A stretch of DNA of 64,000 nucleotides, from positions 234,833 to 298,832 of the forward strand of contig PVBG01000007.1 of NCBI GenBank assembly GCA_002968845.1, given 5' to 3'. Both the position numbers and the translations under genes were made by a program. The DNA is from Neorhizobium tomejilense. Its GTDB lineage: Bacteria; Pseudomonadota; Alphaproteobacteria; Rhizobiales; Rhizobiaceae. The notes under the pieces are model-generated. The model searched no databases, was not told where the DNA came from, and saw only the letters and a program-made list of their open reading frames with translations. This document shows positions 24,027 to 32,512 of this stretch, piece by piece. How positions within the stretch are numbered: the stretch's first letter is position 1; every line of letters starts with the position of its first letter.

Positions 24027-24061
24027 CCAAAACGTTTTGGGAGTCAACCAGAACGTTTTGG
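24027..24061. promoter_or_regulatory. Two LacI-type operators CCAAAACGTTTTGG / CCAGAACGTTTTGG
   Basis: The first site (24027-24040) is a perfect 14-base palindrome with the central CG step typical of LacI-family operators. The second (24048-24061) differs at one base. Their centres are 21 bases apart, two turns of the helix, so dimers would bind on the same face. They lie 32 bases upstream of the regulator gene, where the operon promoter must be. Confidence 0.88.
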
Positions 24062-24346
24062 AGATCATCGGGCGCCTCAGCTCGGTGAGGACTTTCCCTA
24101 CTCCGGTGAAGCGGCCCCTCGTACGTCGCCATCTTGGCGAACATGACGGCTGAGACAGCGTCCAGCCAAAGTCGTGCCAGCAGCACCAGTAGAGCGGCCG
24201 GACAGAGAGCCGAGTAGTTTCGCGCTATGTTGGGCCATCTGCGTGCGCAGCTAACGACCTGAACATTGCCGCAAATGAAGATCGCGTCACGCCTAGCGCG
24301 GCACTGGAGAAAGCGGGAAGTACAACTTTTCCATGGTGGTATCTCG

Positions 24347-24646
24347 ATGGGAGGACCTGTTGATTCTCACGAACCGCTGTTCCATCCTCGGCGAGGCGGG
24401 AGAATCGTGGAGATGGCACCAGATCCTACTCAAGCAATCCTATGTCAGGACGCCCAAGGACATGTCATAAAGGTGCTCCGCGTCCCCGATCAAAAAGGGG
24501 ATCGGTACTTTTACATCGACGGCCATCAAACCTCTCGGCTGCTCATCCTGCAGGCCGATGGAAGCTTCCTGGAAGCTATAAACTCGAGAAGGTTTTTGCC
24601 GATTGCAATCGAGTCCTCCAACGTTGTCTTCCCTCGCAAGGGCTGA
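24347..24646 (+). CDS. Small hypothetical protein
   Basis: A 99-residue protein from the ATG at 24347; an upstream in-frame ATG at 24266 would add 27 residues of unlikely, very basic sequence. It is soluble and has no signal peptide. The sequence has strand-like alternation (GRIVEMAPDPTQAILCQDAQ, then HVIKVLRVPDQKGDRYFYI) and ends in VVFPRKG. I do not recognise a family. It lies alone between the LacI operators and a broken DUF1236 gene, so it may be real but has no context. Confidence 0.4.
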   Translation: MGGPVDSHEPLFHPRRGGRIVEMAPDPTQAILCQDAQGHVIKVLRVPDQKGDRYFYIDGHQTSRLLILQADGSFLEAINSRRFLPIAIESSNVVFPRKG

Positions 24647-24786
24647 CCTAGCAACATGGGGCGGGGGCAAAATGGTGATGAACATTCTCCCGGAGCCGAG
24701 CCAGTGGTCGGCGCGCGGCCCGAACGAGAAAGAGCGCCGCTACCCTCCCCGGCCAGCGACGCTCCCTGCAGACGTGGCGACCGAAG

Positions 24787-25039
24787 TCAGATCATCAGAA
24801 TGTAGACGATCTCGTAGGGTATCCGGCTCGACGATCCCGATGCGATTGTCGGCAAGCACGAAGTAGCGGTACGAGCGATAGGCCGGGAGAATTTCGACGA
24901 CCCTCGGCGGAAGCGGATGCAGTTCCACCGTTTTGGGGACCGCAACCCCGACCGATACGCTGAAGCTCGGCTTGGTCGGATCGACCTTGTTCTCCACGAT
25001 GATGTTTCGAATTTCGGTCTTCTGTTCACTGGAGACCAC
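24787..25039 (-). pseudogene. DUF1236-family protein, frameshifted
   Basis: The frame from the GTG at 25037-25039 encodes a DUF1236 domain: SFSVSVGVAVPKTVELHPLP, then VVEILPAYRSYRYFV and IGIVEPDT. DUF1236 is a short exported domain found mostly in rhizobia. After EPDT the reading frame slips. Removing one C from the CCC following GATA restores YEIVYILMI and a stop at 24787-24789, matching the usual ending. In the annotated frame translation runs on to 24740. The signal peptide that usually precedes the domain is also missing, so this is most likely a decayed gene. Confidence 0.7.
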
Positions 25040-25122
25040 TCTTTTCGCGCAAGGATATCCGCTGCTTATCTAAACTTGGAGGTGAAGGTCGAGCAAAGCC
25101 GTCAGACGCAAGTGATTGGGCC

Positions 25123-26730
25123 ATGGAACTAAGCGGCTTAGCCGTTGTTCGGCGATTTCCACCGACCCAAAGTAAAAAGGGAAATCCTTTGAGCGAATTG
25201 CGCCAGGAGTTTGAGCTTCGAAGAGATTTTCTGCCGACGGGCCAGGAGGACGAGTGGATTTTACCTCGCCGAACGATATCAACGGTCGGTGGTTCGTCGA
25301 CACCGCAAAGTTCGGAGTCATCGCGGCCGCTGGTCATCGACCTCGATGGCACCTTGGTCCGATCCGACCTCCTGATCGAGACCGCGTTCTCTGAACTCAG
25401 GCGTCGCCCCTTTTCCGTCGTTGACCTTGTCCTCTCGATGTGCAGGGGAAAGGCTTGCCTCAAGCACCGCCTTTCAGCACCGGCGGATTTCGATCCGGCT
25501 ATCCTGCCCTTTGATCTCGAGGTTCTGAACTTGATCCAGACGGCGCGGGAAGAGGGACGTCAGGTTTATCTCGCGTCCGCGACGCACGAGCGCCTTGTCT
25601 CCCGCGTTTCCGATCATTTAGGTGTCTTCACCGGTTGGTTTGCAACGGACGAGATGACAAACTGCGCTGCCAAGGTGAAGGCGGAAAAGCTCGTAGCGGC
25701 CTTTGGCAATGGCGGCTTCGACTATGTTGGCAACGACGCCGCAGATCTACCTGTATGGCGTCATGCCGGAAAGTCATATGCAATTCGGACGTCCGCCAGG
25801 GTGGCCCGGCAACTGTCACGTCAATGCGACAATGTCGAACATCTTGCGCACGACAAGCCGACCTGGCGCACTTGGGCGCGGTTGCTGCGGGTGCATCAAT
25901 ATGTCAAGAACGGGCTCGTCTTTATCCCGTTGCTGACAAATCAGCTCTTCGACGTCCACAGTCTCGCCAATGCCGCTCTGGCTTTGGTCGCCTTCTCGCT
26001 TTGCGCGTCGAGCGTCTATGTGCTGAATGACCTGGTCGACCTGCAGGACGACCGCGGACATCGCAGCAAATGCAGCAGGCCGCTGGGTTGCGGCGATATC
26101 CCGCTCTCACACGCGCTCATGGCAATCCCCGTTCTCCTGCTGCTGTCGTTTATGGTTGCCGTCACGATTTCACCCGCCTTCATGTTGGTTCTCGCCGGAT
26201 ACTTTGCGTTGACCACCGCCTATTCATTCTTTCTGAAGCGGAAGATAATCCTCGACGTCGTCACCCTTGCCGCTCTTTACACCGCACGCGTGGTGGGAGG
26301 CTCGGCGGCGATTTCCGTTTGGCCTTCTCCTTGGCTGCTCGCCTTCATGATGAGCTGGTTCCTCTCGCTTGCACTCGTCAAGCGATATACGGAGCTCATT
26401 TCACGCCGAGCCGCGAACCTACCCGACTCCAAGAGCCGCGATTACAAGAATGGAGACGTCGGCATGATCGGCGCGTTGGCGGCGGGGGCCGGGATGAACG
26501 CGCTGACATTGTATGCTCTCTACGCTGCAAGCGACAGCGTGCAGGATCTCTATACACGGCCAGGGATTTTATGGCTGGCGGGACCAATCCTGGCTTGCTG
26601 GATTGCCCGCATCCTGTTGCTGGCCCATAGGGGGCAGATGCATGACGATCCGGTCGTATTTGCGATCAAAGACAGGGTAAGCCTCGCGACTCTGGGCGTT
26701 GCCGGCGCCTTTGTAGTCGCCGCGCTTTGA
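25123..26730 (+). CDS. HAD-hydrolase / UbiA prenyltransferase fusion, DPPR-synthase-like
   Basis: A 535-residue two-domain protein. Residues about 68-235 form a HAD-type phosphatase: VIDLDGTLV (nucleophile D73, acid/base D75), then LASATHERL and FDYVGNDAADLPVW. Residues about 250-535 are a UbiA membrane prenyltransferase with NDLVDLQDDRGHRSKCSRP (N302-P320), the first Mg/diphosphate motif, and several membrane helices. The UbiA part resembles 5-phosphoribosyl-1-pyrophosphate:polyprenyl-phosphate transferase, whose product is dephosphorylated before epimerisation; the fused HAD domain fits that step. It heads an operon with DprE1- and DprE2-like genes. The exact start is uncertain because no clear ribosome binding site precedes the first ATG. 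Confidence 0.85.
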   Translation: MELSGLAVVRRFPPTQSKKGNPLSELRQEFELRRDFLPTGQEDEWILPRRTISTVGGSSTPQSSESSRPLVIDLDGTLVRSDLLIETAFSELRRRPFSVVDLVLSMCRGKACLKHRLSAPADFDPAILPFDLEVLNLIQTAREEGRQVYLASATHERLVSRVSDHLGVFTGWFATDEMTNCAAKVKAEKLVAAFGNGGFDYVGNDAADLPVWRHAGKSYAIRTSARVARQLSRQCDNVEHLAHDKPTWRTWARLLRVHQYVKNGLVFIPLLTNQLFDVHSLANAALALVAFSLCASSVYVLNDLVDLQDDRGHRSKCSRPLGCGDIPLSHALMAIPVLLLLSFMVAVTISPAFMLVLAGYFALTTAYSFFLKRKIILDVVTLAALYTARVVGGSAAISVWPSPWLLAFMMSWFLSLALVKRYTELISRRAANLPDSKSRDYKNGDVGMIGALAAGAGMNALTLYALYAASDSVQDLYTRPGILWLAGPILACWIARILLLAHRGQMHDDPVVFAIKDRVSLATLGVAGAFVVAAL

Positions 26731-26740
26731 GGTGAGCGAG

Positions 26741-27172
26741 ATGCGTTCCTATCATATGCGTGAAGGGACTACGACCCGCATCGCAGTTCGCTATGTCGCG
26801 TTCGCGATCCTCTCGACTTTGGCGAATTTTGCGGTTCAGGCGGCTGTCGTGAAAATCTACCCGTCGCAAAGCCTTGTGCCGTCAATGTTCGCGGGCACCG
26901 CCGCTGGGTTCGGGCTCAAATACTTCCTCGACAAAAGGTGGATCTTCTTTGACCGATACGAGTCGCATGGTGACGAATTGTTCAAGATCGTCCTTTACGG
27001 CCTGTTCAGCGTCGTGACGACGATCATATTCTGGGGGTTCGAAATCGTCTTCTGGACAGTCTGGAGAACGGACCTTGCGAAGTATGCGGGCGGGGCAATC
27101 GGTCTGGCGATCGGCTACGTCTCAAAATTCGCGCTCGATCGAAAATTCGTGTTCAGGTTGGAGGGGGCGTGA
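26741..27172 (+). CDS. GtrA-family membrane protein
   Basis: A 143-residue protein with four membrane segments and the GtrA pattern: RYVAFAILSTLANFAVQAAV, then FGLKYFLDKRWIFFDRY, and at the end GYVSKFALDRKFVF. GtrA proteins are thought to flip polyprenyl-phosphate-linked sugars across the inner membrane or to assist glycosyltransferases. The ATG at 26741 has GAGGTGAG upstream, better than the GTG at 26732. In this operon it would present the lipid-linked pentose to periplasmic enzymes. Mycobacterial arabinan loci also carry a GtrA-like gene (Rv3789) next to dprE1/dprE2. Confidence 0.88.
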   Translation: MRSYHMREGTTTRIAVRYVAFAILSTLANFAVQAAVVKIYPSQSLVPSMFAGTAAGFGLKYFLDKRWIFFDRYESHGDELFKIVLYGLFSVVTTIIFWGFEIVFWTVWRTDLAKYAGGAIGLAIGYVSKFALDRKFVFRLEGA

Positions 27173-27179
27173 CAGACCG

Positions 27180-28502
27180 ATGGAGGGATGGGGACGTTAT
27201 CCGCGCCATGAAAGTGAAGTGCTTGTTTGCAGGCTGCCGGAAACGCTGTCTGGAACGGTGTCATCGCGCGCGGGTCTGATTGCTCGCGGCAACGGCCGCT
27301 CGTATGGCGATGCCGCGATCGGTGAGCATCTCACGTTGACCTGCGGTGCACTGAGTCGGATGAAAAGCTTCGATGAAATGAACGCGTCGCTGACCGTCGA
27401 AGGTGGCGTCATGCTGTCAGACATACTCAGGTCATTCATCCCCCGGGGCTATTTCCCCCCGGTGGTCCCGGGTACGAAGTTTGTCACGATTGGCGGAATG
27501 ATCGCATCCGATGTGCACGGGAAGAACCATCATCGCGACGGTGGGTTCGGCGAGCACGTTAGCGAAATCAAACTGGTTGTTGCCGGTGGTGAGATTGTTA
27601 CCTGCAGCAGAGCCAAGAATTCGGAGCTTTTTCTCGCGACGCTCGGCGGTATGGGCCTGACGGGCGTCGTCGCTGAAGCCACCTTTACGCTGAGGCCCAT
27701 CACTACCGGCTGGATTGTTCAAAAGACGGTCGTGACAGAAAACCTCGCCGATACGCTGAAAGCCTTGAAGCAAACAGACGACGCCACCTATTCCGTTGCC
27801 TGGATTGATTGCCTTTCGCGGGGCGCTTCGCTCGGCCGCTCGCTGATCTTTGTCGGCGAGCACGCCAGCCCGAGCGACATCGCTCAAATGCCGAAAGCAG
27901 CGCAATTCCCTCCCTCCAAGGCCGCCCGTCTTTCGCTGCCGGTCGACCTGCCTGGTTCGGCGCTCAACAGGGCGAGTGTTTCCGCATTCAACGACCTTTA
28001 CTATCGGCTGGGTGCCCGCAAAGCAGCCCGAGCCTCGTTGGTCCACTGGGACAGCTACTTCTTTCCGCTTGATGGTCTGCTCGAATGGAATCGCCTCTAC
28101 GGCAAGCGCGGCTTCCTGCAGCATCAATGCGTAGTGCCTGACGAAAATGCACTTGCGGTTCTGAGCAGTATGCTCGATCGTTTCGCTCGTTCTGGGAAAG
28201 CCTCATTCCTGGCCGTTCTGAAAAGGCTGAGGGGTGGCGCAGGCCTTCTGTCATTTCCGGCGCCAGGGTATACTCTCGCACTCGATCTGCCGGTCGCGCC
28301 CGACGTGTTCCAGTTGTTAGACGAAATTGACAAGCTGGTTGTCGCGGCGGGAGGGCGACTCTATCTCGCCAAGGATGCGAGGCAATCCCGTCATACTTTC
28401 GAAGCCGGTTACCCCCGACTGCAGGCGTTCAAAGAGGTGCGACGAACAACGGGGGCCGACCGTCACTTTAGTTCCCAGCTGGGAAAAAGGCTTGGCATAT
28501 GA
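27180..28502 (+). CDS. FAD-dependent oxidoreductase, DprE1-like
   Basis: A 440-residue flavoprotein of the vanillyl-alcohol-oxidase fold. The FAD-binding part has LIARGNGRSYGDAA (pyrophosphate loop) and VVPGTKFVTIGGMIASDVHG, followed by GGFGEHVSEI, which is very like DprE1. DprE1 oxidises the 2'-hydroxyl of polyprenyl-phosphoryl-ribose. The C-terminal part with AKDARQSRHTFEAGYPRLQAF is also of this type. The start ATG at 27180 lies 7 bases after the gtrA stop. The stop overlaps the next gene by ATGA, so oxidase and reductase are translated together. Confidence 0.88.
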   Translation: MEGWGRYPRHESEVLVCRLPETLSGTVSSRAGLIARGNGRSYGDAAIGEHLTLTCGALSRMKSFDEMNASLTVEGGVMLSDILRSFIPRGYFPPVVPGTKFVTIGGMIASDVHGKNHHRDGGFGEHVSEIKLVVAGGEIVTCSRAKNSELFLATLGGMGLTGVVAEATFTLRPITTGWIVQKTVVTENLADTLKALKQTDDATYSVAWIDCLSRGASLGRSLIFVGEHASPSDIAQMPKAAQFPPSKAARLSLPVDLPGSALNRASVSAFNDLYYRLGARKAARASLVHWDSYFFPLDGLLEWNRLYGKRGFLQHQCVVPDENALAVLSSMLDRFARSGKASFLAVLKRLRGGAGLLSFPAPGYTLALDLPVAPDVFQLLDEIDKLVVAAGGRLYLAKDARQSRHTFEAGYPRLQAFKEVRRTTGADRHFSSQLGKRLGI

Positions 28503-29248
28503 AAGCCATCGGCAAGGCACTGCTCCTGATTGGCGCGACGTCGGATATTGGTCGTGCGACTGCCCTGGTCTATGCCGAGGCGGGCTGGGACATCCATTTG
28601 GTCGGACGCAGGCGTGAGCTTGTCCAACGTGAAGCCGATGACATCGTCACGCGCACCGGCGCCGCCGTCACCGCCCATGAACTGGATATTCTTGATATCG
28701 ACCGCTTCGAAGCCTTTCTGAGCACCGTGTCGCCATTGCCTGACACGGCCGTTTGCGTCGTCGGCGAACTCGGCGAGCAGGCCCGCGCCGAAAGGGAACT
28801 CGAACACGCAGCCATGGTAATGCGGACAAACTTCGAAGGACCGGCTTTGATGCTCGGCCTCCTGGCTAGCCGCTTTGCCGCGCGCGGGTCCGGCACCATC
28901 GTCGGCATAAGTTCGGTCGCGGGCGACCGCGGGAGAGGATCCAACTATGTGTATGGCGCCGCGAAAGCTGGCCTGACGGCGTTCTTGTCCGGTCTCAGAA
29001 ACAGACTATCCACAGCCGGGGTACGCGTCCTCACCATCAAACCCGGTTTTGTCCGAACGCGGATGACTGATGGAATGAAGCTTCCACCAGTGCTTACGGC
29101 CGCGCCTGCAGAGGTCGCTCAAAGGATCTTTGCCGTGGCCGATGGCAGCAAGGGAGGGGACGTCGTCTATGTCCGGCGCATTTGGTATCCGCTCATGGCG
29201 ATAATCCGAAGCATACCGGAACCGATCTTCAAGAGGTTGCGGCTGTGA
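28499..29248 (+). CDS. Short-chain dehydrogenase, DprE2-like
   Basis: A 249-residue SDR enzyme. The Rossmann motif is LLIGATSDIGRATAL (GxxxxIG at 12-18). The catalytic residues are S139, Y152 and K156 (YVYGAAKAG). The N-terminus and the MRTNFEGPALMLGLLASRF segment resemble DprE2, which reduces the keto intermediate of DprE1 to polyprenyl-phosphoryl-arabinose. Its coupling to the DprE1-like gene (ATGA overlap) supports that role. The stop overlaps a GTG that opens a 45-codon frame. Confidence 0.88.
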   Translation: MKAIGKALLLIGATSDIGRATALVYAEAGWDIHLVGRRRELVQREADDIVTRTGAAVTAHELDILDIDRFEAFLSTVSPLPDTAVCVVGELGEQARAERELEHAAMVMRTNFEGPALMLGLLASRFAARGSGTIVGISSVAGDRGRGSNYVYGAAKAGLTAFLSGLRNRLSTAGVRVLTIKPGFVRTRMTDGMKLPPVLTAAPAEVAQRIFAVADGSKGGDVVYVRRIWYPLMAIIRSIPEPIFKRLRL

Positions 29249-29382
29249 TCGAAACCTGGGGAATAGAAGATAGAGATTGCCCTGGCCGCTTCGTCGTCCG
29301 TATGTTCCATCTTGTTGATCCGCTTTTTCCGCACGCCGATGCGGATCAAGACCTGTCCTCGGGAAGGACGGGGTCTAGATGA
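29245..29382 (+). CDS. Candidate 45-residue protein overlapped at both ends
   Basis: A GTG at 29245-29247 overlaps the TGA of the DprE2-like gene (GTGA). The frame runs 45 codons to a TGA at 29380-29382, which overlaps the ATG of the next gene (ATGA). AGAGG at 29232-29236 is eight bases before the GTG. The peptide (MIETWGIEDRDCPGRFVV, then a His/Asp-rich DPLFPHADADQD) is soluble and acidic. Double overlap with a good ribosome binding site is the pattern of a coupled operon. Without it there would be a 130-base gap in an otherwise gap-free operon. It could instead be a chance frame that only carries ribosomes across. Confidence 0.45.
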   Translation: MIETWGIEDRDCPGRFVVRMFHLVDPLFPHADADQDLSSGRTGSR

Positions 29383-30938
29383 GGCGCCGCCTTTTTTCCA
29401 CACAGGTTGCGCTCCTGGTGGTCGCGGCAATTTGTGCCGCGATGCTTGCCATTCCTGGACGGACCATCAACACCGCTTTCATCAACGACGTTTTGATATT
29501 CATTGATGGAGCGCATCGTATCGCTGTCGGGCAGGTGCCAAACCGTGATTTTCATACGGCGCTCGGACCGTTGGTCTTCTATATCCCTGCCTTGGGATAC
29601 CTCCTGTCCGGAAATTTCGGCGCCGCGATACCGATGGGAATGGCACTCCTGGTCATCGCGTTCATGCCTGCGATGATCCGTATCCTTCTTTCGCGCCTAA
29701 GCTCTCCCTCAGCCATCGCCTTGGGCATATTCCTGATTCTTATTCTCGCGGTCCCGATCAATCTCGGAAGTCCGGTCCGGCTTCTTTCTTTTGCGATGTT
29801 CTACAATCGCATCGGCTGGGTCGCTCTCGGGCTCATCCTGGTGATGTACCTGAAGCCGAGATCCAACGCCGCGCGCAACGACGTTGCAGACAGTCTCGCG
29901 ACGGCCTTTCTTCTACTTGTCCAATTCTACACCAAGGCGACCTACGGGCTCTGCGGCCTAGCTTTTCTGATCTTCCTGTTGTTGGACCGGCAGCAGCGCT
30001 CCTGGATCCTGCTCAGTCTGTTCCTGACTGCACTGGCAATGATCGTCATCGAGTTCTTCTGGCGCGGCACGCTTCAGCACATAGAGGATCTGCGGGCCGC
30101 CGCACGGGTCAGCGGTGATCATGACGTCCGCAGCATACTGAAAAATGTCCGTGAGAATTTCTCGGATCTGGTGGTTTTCACGATCTTTGCGCTGATCGCC
30201 TTCTGGCGCATCCGCAGCCTTCGAGACCTGCTCTACAGTGGCTTCTGCGTGGGTGCAGGATTGGCAATCATCAACCAGAACGCCCACAGCTGGGGTATCA
30301 TCACCCTCTATTGCGGCGCGGCAGTGCTGGCGGAAAAGGCACGGCGCTTTCAATCTGTCGACCCAAGCGCGCAAATCGAGAGGCCTGCTCGTCTTGTCGC
30401 TGCACTGCCGCTGCTTCTAATCTTCTTTCTCTTGCCGCCCATCGTCCACCACGCTGAGGCGATCGCTCTCCACACGGCACTTGCGGCGGAGAACGTGGGC
30501 AAGCCCCTTGGCCCTCCGCTATTTGAGGACGTCCGGGAAGTCGATCCGCCCGGTGGGGAGCCTGATTTCATTCAGTGCTACCTCGATAGTATCGAAAGCG
30601 GAACGGCCCTACTACAGGCCCTGCCGATCCCGCTGGAGCGGGTATTCGTGCTCGATTTCGTCAACCCCTTTTCCGCAGGGCTCGGGATACGCCCTCCCAC
30701 AGGTGACACTGCGTGGTTCCACTGGAACCGCAACATCAATGAGAAGGCCTATATCCCACCGGAAGCACTGTTCGCCGACGTGAAGATTGTGATGGTGCCG
30801 CAGGCTGGCATCAACAGCCTGCCGTTACAGGAGCTGTATGGCCCGTTCATTTCGAAGAATTTCGACATGGTGCAGAAAACGCCGGAATGGACGATTTACC
30901 AGCGACCGCAGGCCGGGTTGGAAAGCGAGGCGCGGTGA
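29379..30938 (+). CDS. Polytopic membrane protein, possible GT-C-type glycosyltransferase (paralogue 1)
   Basis: A 519-residue protein with about ten membrane segments and two soluble regions. After the first membrane helix comes an acidic loop, FINDVLIFIDGAHRIAVGQV, then PNRDFHTALGPL; aspartates just after the first helix are a GT-C hallmark. The C-terminal soluble domain contains VLDFVNPFSAGLGIRPPTGD. It shares the same motifs, in the same order, with the next gene product, so the two arose by tandem duplication. Position after the DprE1/DprE2-like genes suggests that it transfers the lipid-linked pentose in the periplasm. I recognise no named family. Confidence 0.7.
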   Translation: MRRRLFSTQVALLVVAAICAAMLAIPGRTINTAFINDVLIFIDGAHRIAVGQVPNRDFHTALGPLVFYIPALGYLLSGNFGAAIPMGMALLVIAFMPAMIRILLSRLSSPSAIALGIFLILILAVPINLGSPVRLLSFAMFYNRIGWVALGLILVMYLKPRSNAARNDVADSLATAFLLLVQFYTKATYGLCGLAFLIFLLLDRQQRSWILLSLFLTALAMIVIEFFWRGTLQHIEDLRAAARVSGDHDVRSILKNVRENFSDLVVFTIFALIAFWRIRSLRDLLYSGFCVGAGLAIINQNAHSWGIITLYCGAAVLAEKARRFQSVDPSAQIERPARLVAALPLLLIFFLLPPIVHHAEAIALHTALAAENVGKPLGPPLFEDVREVDPPGGEPDFIQCYLDSIESGTALLQALPIPLERVFVLDFVNPFSAGLGIRPPTGDTAWFHWNRNINEKAYIPPEALFADVKIVMVPQAGINSLPLQELYGPFISKNFDMVQKTPEWTIYQRPQAGLESEAR

Positions 30939-32512
30939 CGCAGGCAGTGAGGTCGATGCCGGAGCAGGAAGGCGCATCGCCACGGGCTGGCCGCCAATAC
31001 ATCTGGTGGGCCACCGTCGTGTCGTTTGCTCTGGTGCTTTCAGCTCTTCTCGCTCTGCCCAGCCAGACGATCACCAGCAAATACGTCAACGATCTCTTCG
31101 TCTTTCTCGACGGTGCGCATCGCATCTGGTCGGGACAAGTTCCGAACGTCGATTTCCACACCTCGCTTGGAGCACTCACCTTCTATATTCCCGCTGCCGG
31201 CTATGGCCTTTCGGGAAGTATGGGCGGCGCGATGCCAGTGGGCATGGCTATAGTTATCCCCCTGTTCGCGGCCGTTGCCGCGGCAATTCTCGGCAGCCGT
31301 ATGCACAAGGCGCTCGGCTTGCCCTTGGCAGCATTTTTGCTTTTGCTCGTCGCGGCTCCTGCCAATCCGGGAGAACGGATCGGCGATCTCACATTTGCGA
31401 TGTTCTACAATCGGCTGGGCTGGGCCTCGCTCGGTCTTCTTTTGGTCATGTATCTGCCCCGCCTATCCAGCGCTGGGAGCAAGGTCGTAGACGCCGCCTG
31501 TGCAAGCTTCCTCGTATTGCTCATGCTCTACACAAAGATCACCTATGGCGTTGTAGAGCTCGCATTTTTGGTCTTCCTGGCAACCGACCGACGCCAAATC
31601 GGGTGGGCGGCGCTGGCGCTTGGGATGATCGCGAGCAGCGTCGTTGCAATCGATCTTCTCTGGGGCGGCAGCCTCAACTATCTCGCGGATCTGCGCCTTG
31701 CAGGCGAGAACAGCGGCGGGCTCCCGACACTCGGCGCTCTGGGGCACGTCTTTCTGAACAATCTCGCCGACTTGGCTGCTTACGTACTTGTCGCTGGCAT
31801 CTTTCTTATCCTCGCACCCAGCTACCGGCATCTTTTTTTTATAGTTTTTTGCGGCGTAACCGGTGTGCTGCTCATTGAACAGAACTTTCAACGCCGGGGC
31901 ATCCTGACGCTGGTTCCGAGCGCAGCTGTAATCACGCAATATCTTCTGAAGGCCGAGCTCGCTCGACTGCACCGGAAGGCTCCCTTTGTCTTGGCGCTAC
32001 TGTTGGCATTTCTGCTTGTGCCGGCGGCGATAAGCAATGCCGCGGCTGTTGCCATTCATGCCCGTTACGCCATTGCCGGGCGGGGCGAGCCTATGCCGCT
32101 GCCGGCATTTTCGAGAGTTCGGCTTGTCGAGACATGGAGTGTTGGTCAGTACGACTATTTTGTGCAGTATAATCAAACTCTGGTCGAGGCCGCGGACGTG
32201 CTGTCCCAGTTGGGCGCTCGCCAAGCGACTGTCGCCGTGTTGGACTTCGTCAATCCGCTCTCGGCCGGCCTGGCGCTCCGGCCGCCCGTGGGCGATAGCG
32301 CCTGGTATCACTGGGGACGGACGCTCGGTCCCGACTACCATCCACCCGCGGAGGAGATGTTTGCAGATGTCGACCTGATCCTCGATCCCAAATGGCCAAT
32401 CGAGATCTGGACGGCGAATGGCATGCGCGACGTTTTTGCTCACTACATCGCCCGCCATTTCGATAAGGTACGGGAGACAACGAACTGGCGAATCTACCGC
32501 AGGAAAACATGA
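30935..32512 (+). CDS. Polytopic membrane protein, possible GT-C-type glycosyltransferase (paralogue 2)
   Basis: A 525-residue membrane protein paralogous to the preceding one. Shared landmarks are YVNDLFVFLDGAHRIWSGQV, then PNVDFHTSLG near the N-terminus, FAMFYNRLGWASLGLLLVMY in the middle, and VLDFVNPLSAGLALRPPVGD near the C-terminus. The start is the GTG at 30935, overlapping the upstream stop by GTGA; the longer frame begins inside the previous gene. The last codons converge on, and overlap by 19 bases, the truncated GT87 gene on the other strand. The role is probably the same kind of sugar transfer with a different acceptor or linkage. Confidence 0.7.
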   Translation: MTQAVRSMPEQEGASPRAGRQYIWWATVVSFALVLSALLALPSQTITSKYVNDLFVFLDGAHRIWSGQVPNVDFHTSLGALTFYIPAAGYGLSGSMGGAMPVGMAIVIPLFAAVAAAILGSRMHKALGLPLAAFLLLLVAAPANPGERIGDLTFAMFYNRLGWASLGLLLVMYLPRLSSAGSKVVDAACASFLVLLMLYTKITYGVVELAFLVFLATDRRQIGWAALALGMIASSVVAIDLLWGGSLNYLADLRLAGENSGGLPTLGALGHVFLNNLADLAAYVLVAGIFLILAPSYRHLFFIVFCGVTGVLLIEQNFQRRGILTLVPSAAVITQYLLKAELARLHRKAPFVLALLLAFLLVPAAISNAAAVAIHARYAIAGRGEPMPLPAFSRVRLVETWSVGQYDYFVQYNQTLVEAADVLSQLGARQATVAVLDFVNPLSAGLALRPPVGDSAWYHWGRTLGPDYHPPAEEMFADVDLILDPKWPIEIWTANGMRDVFAHYIARHFDKVRETTNWRIYRRKT

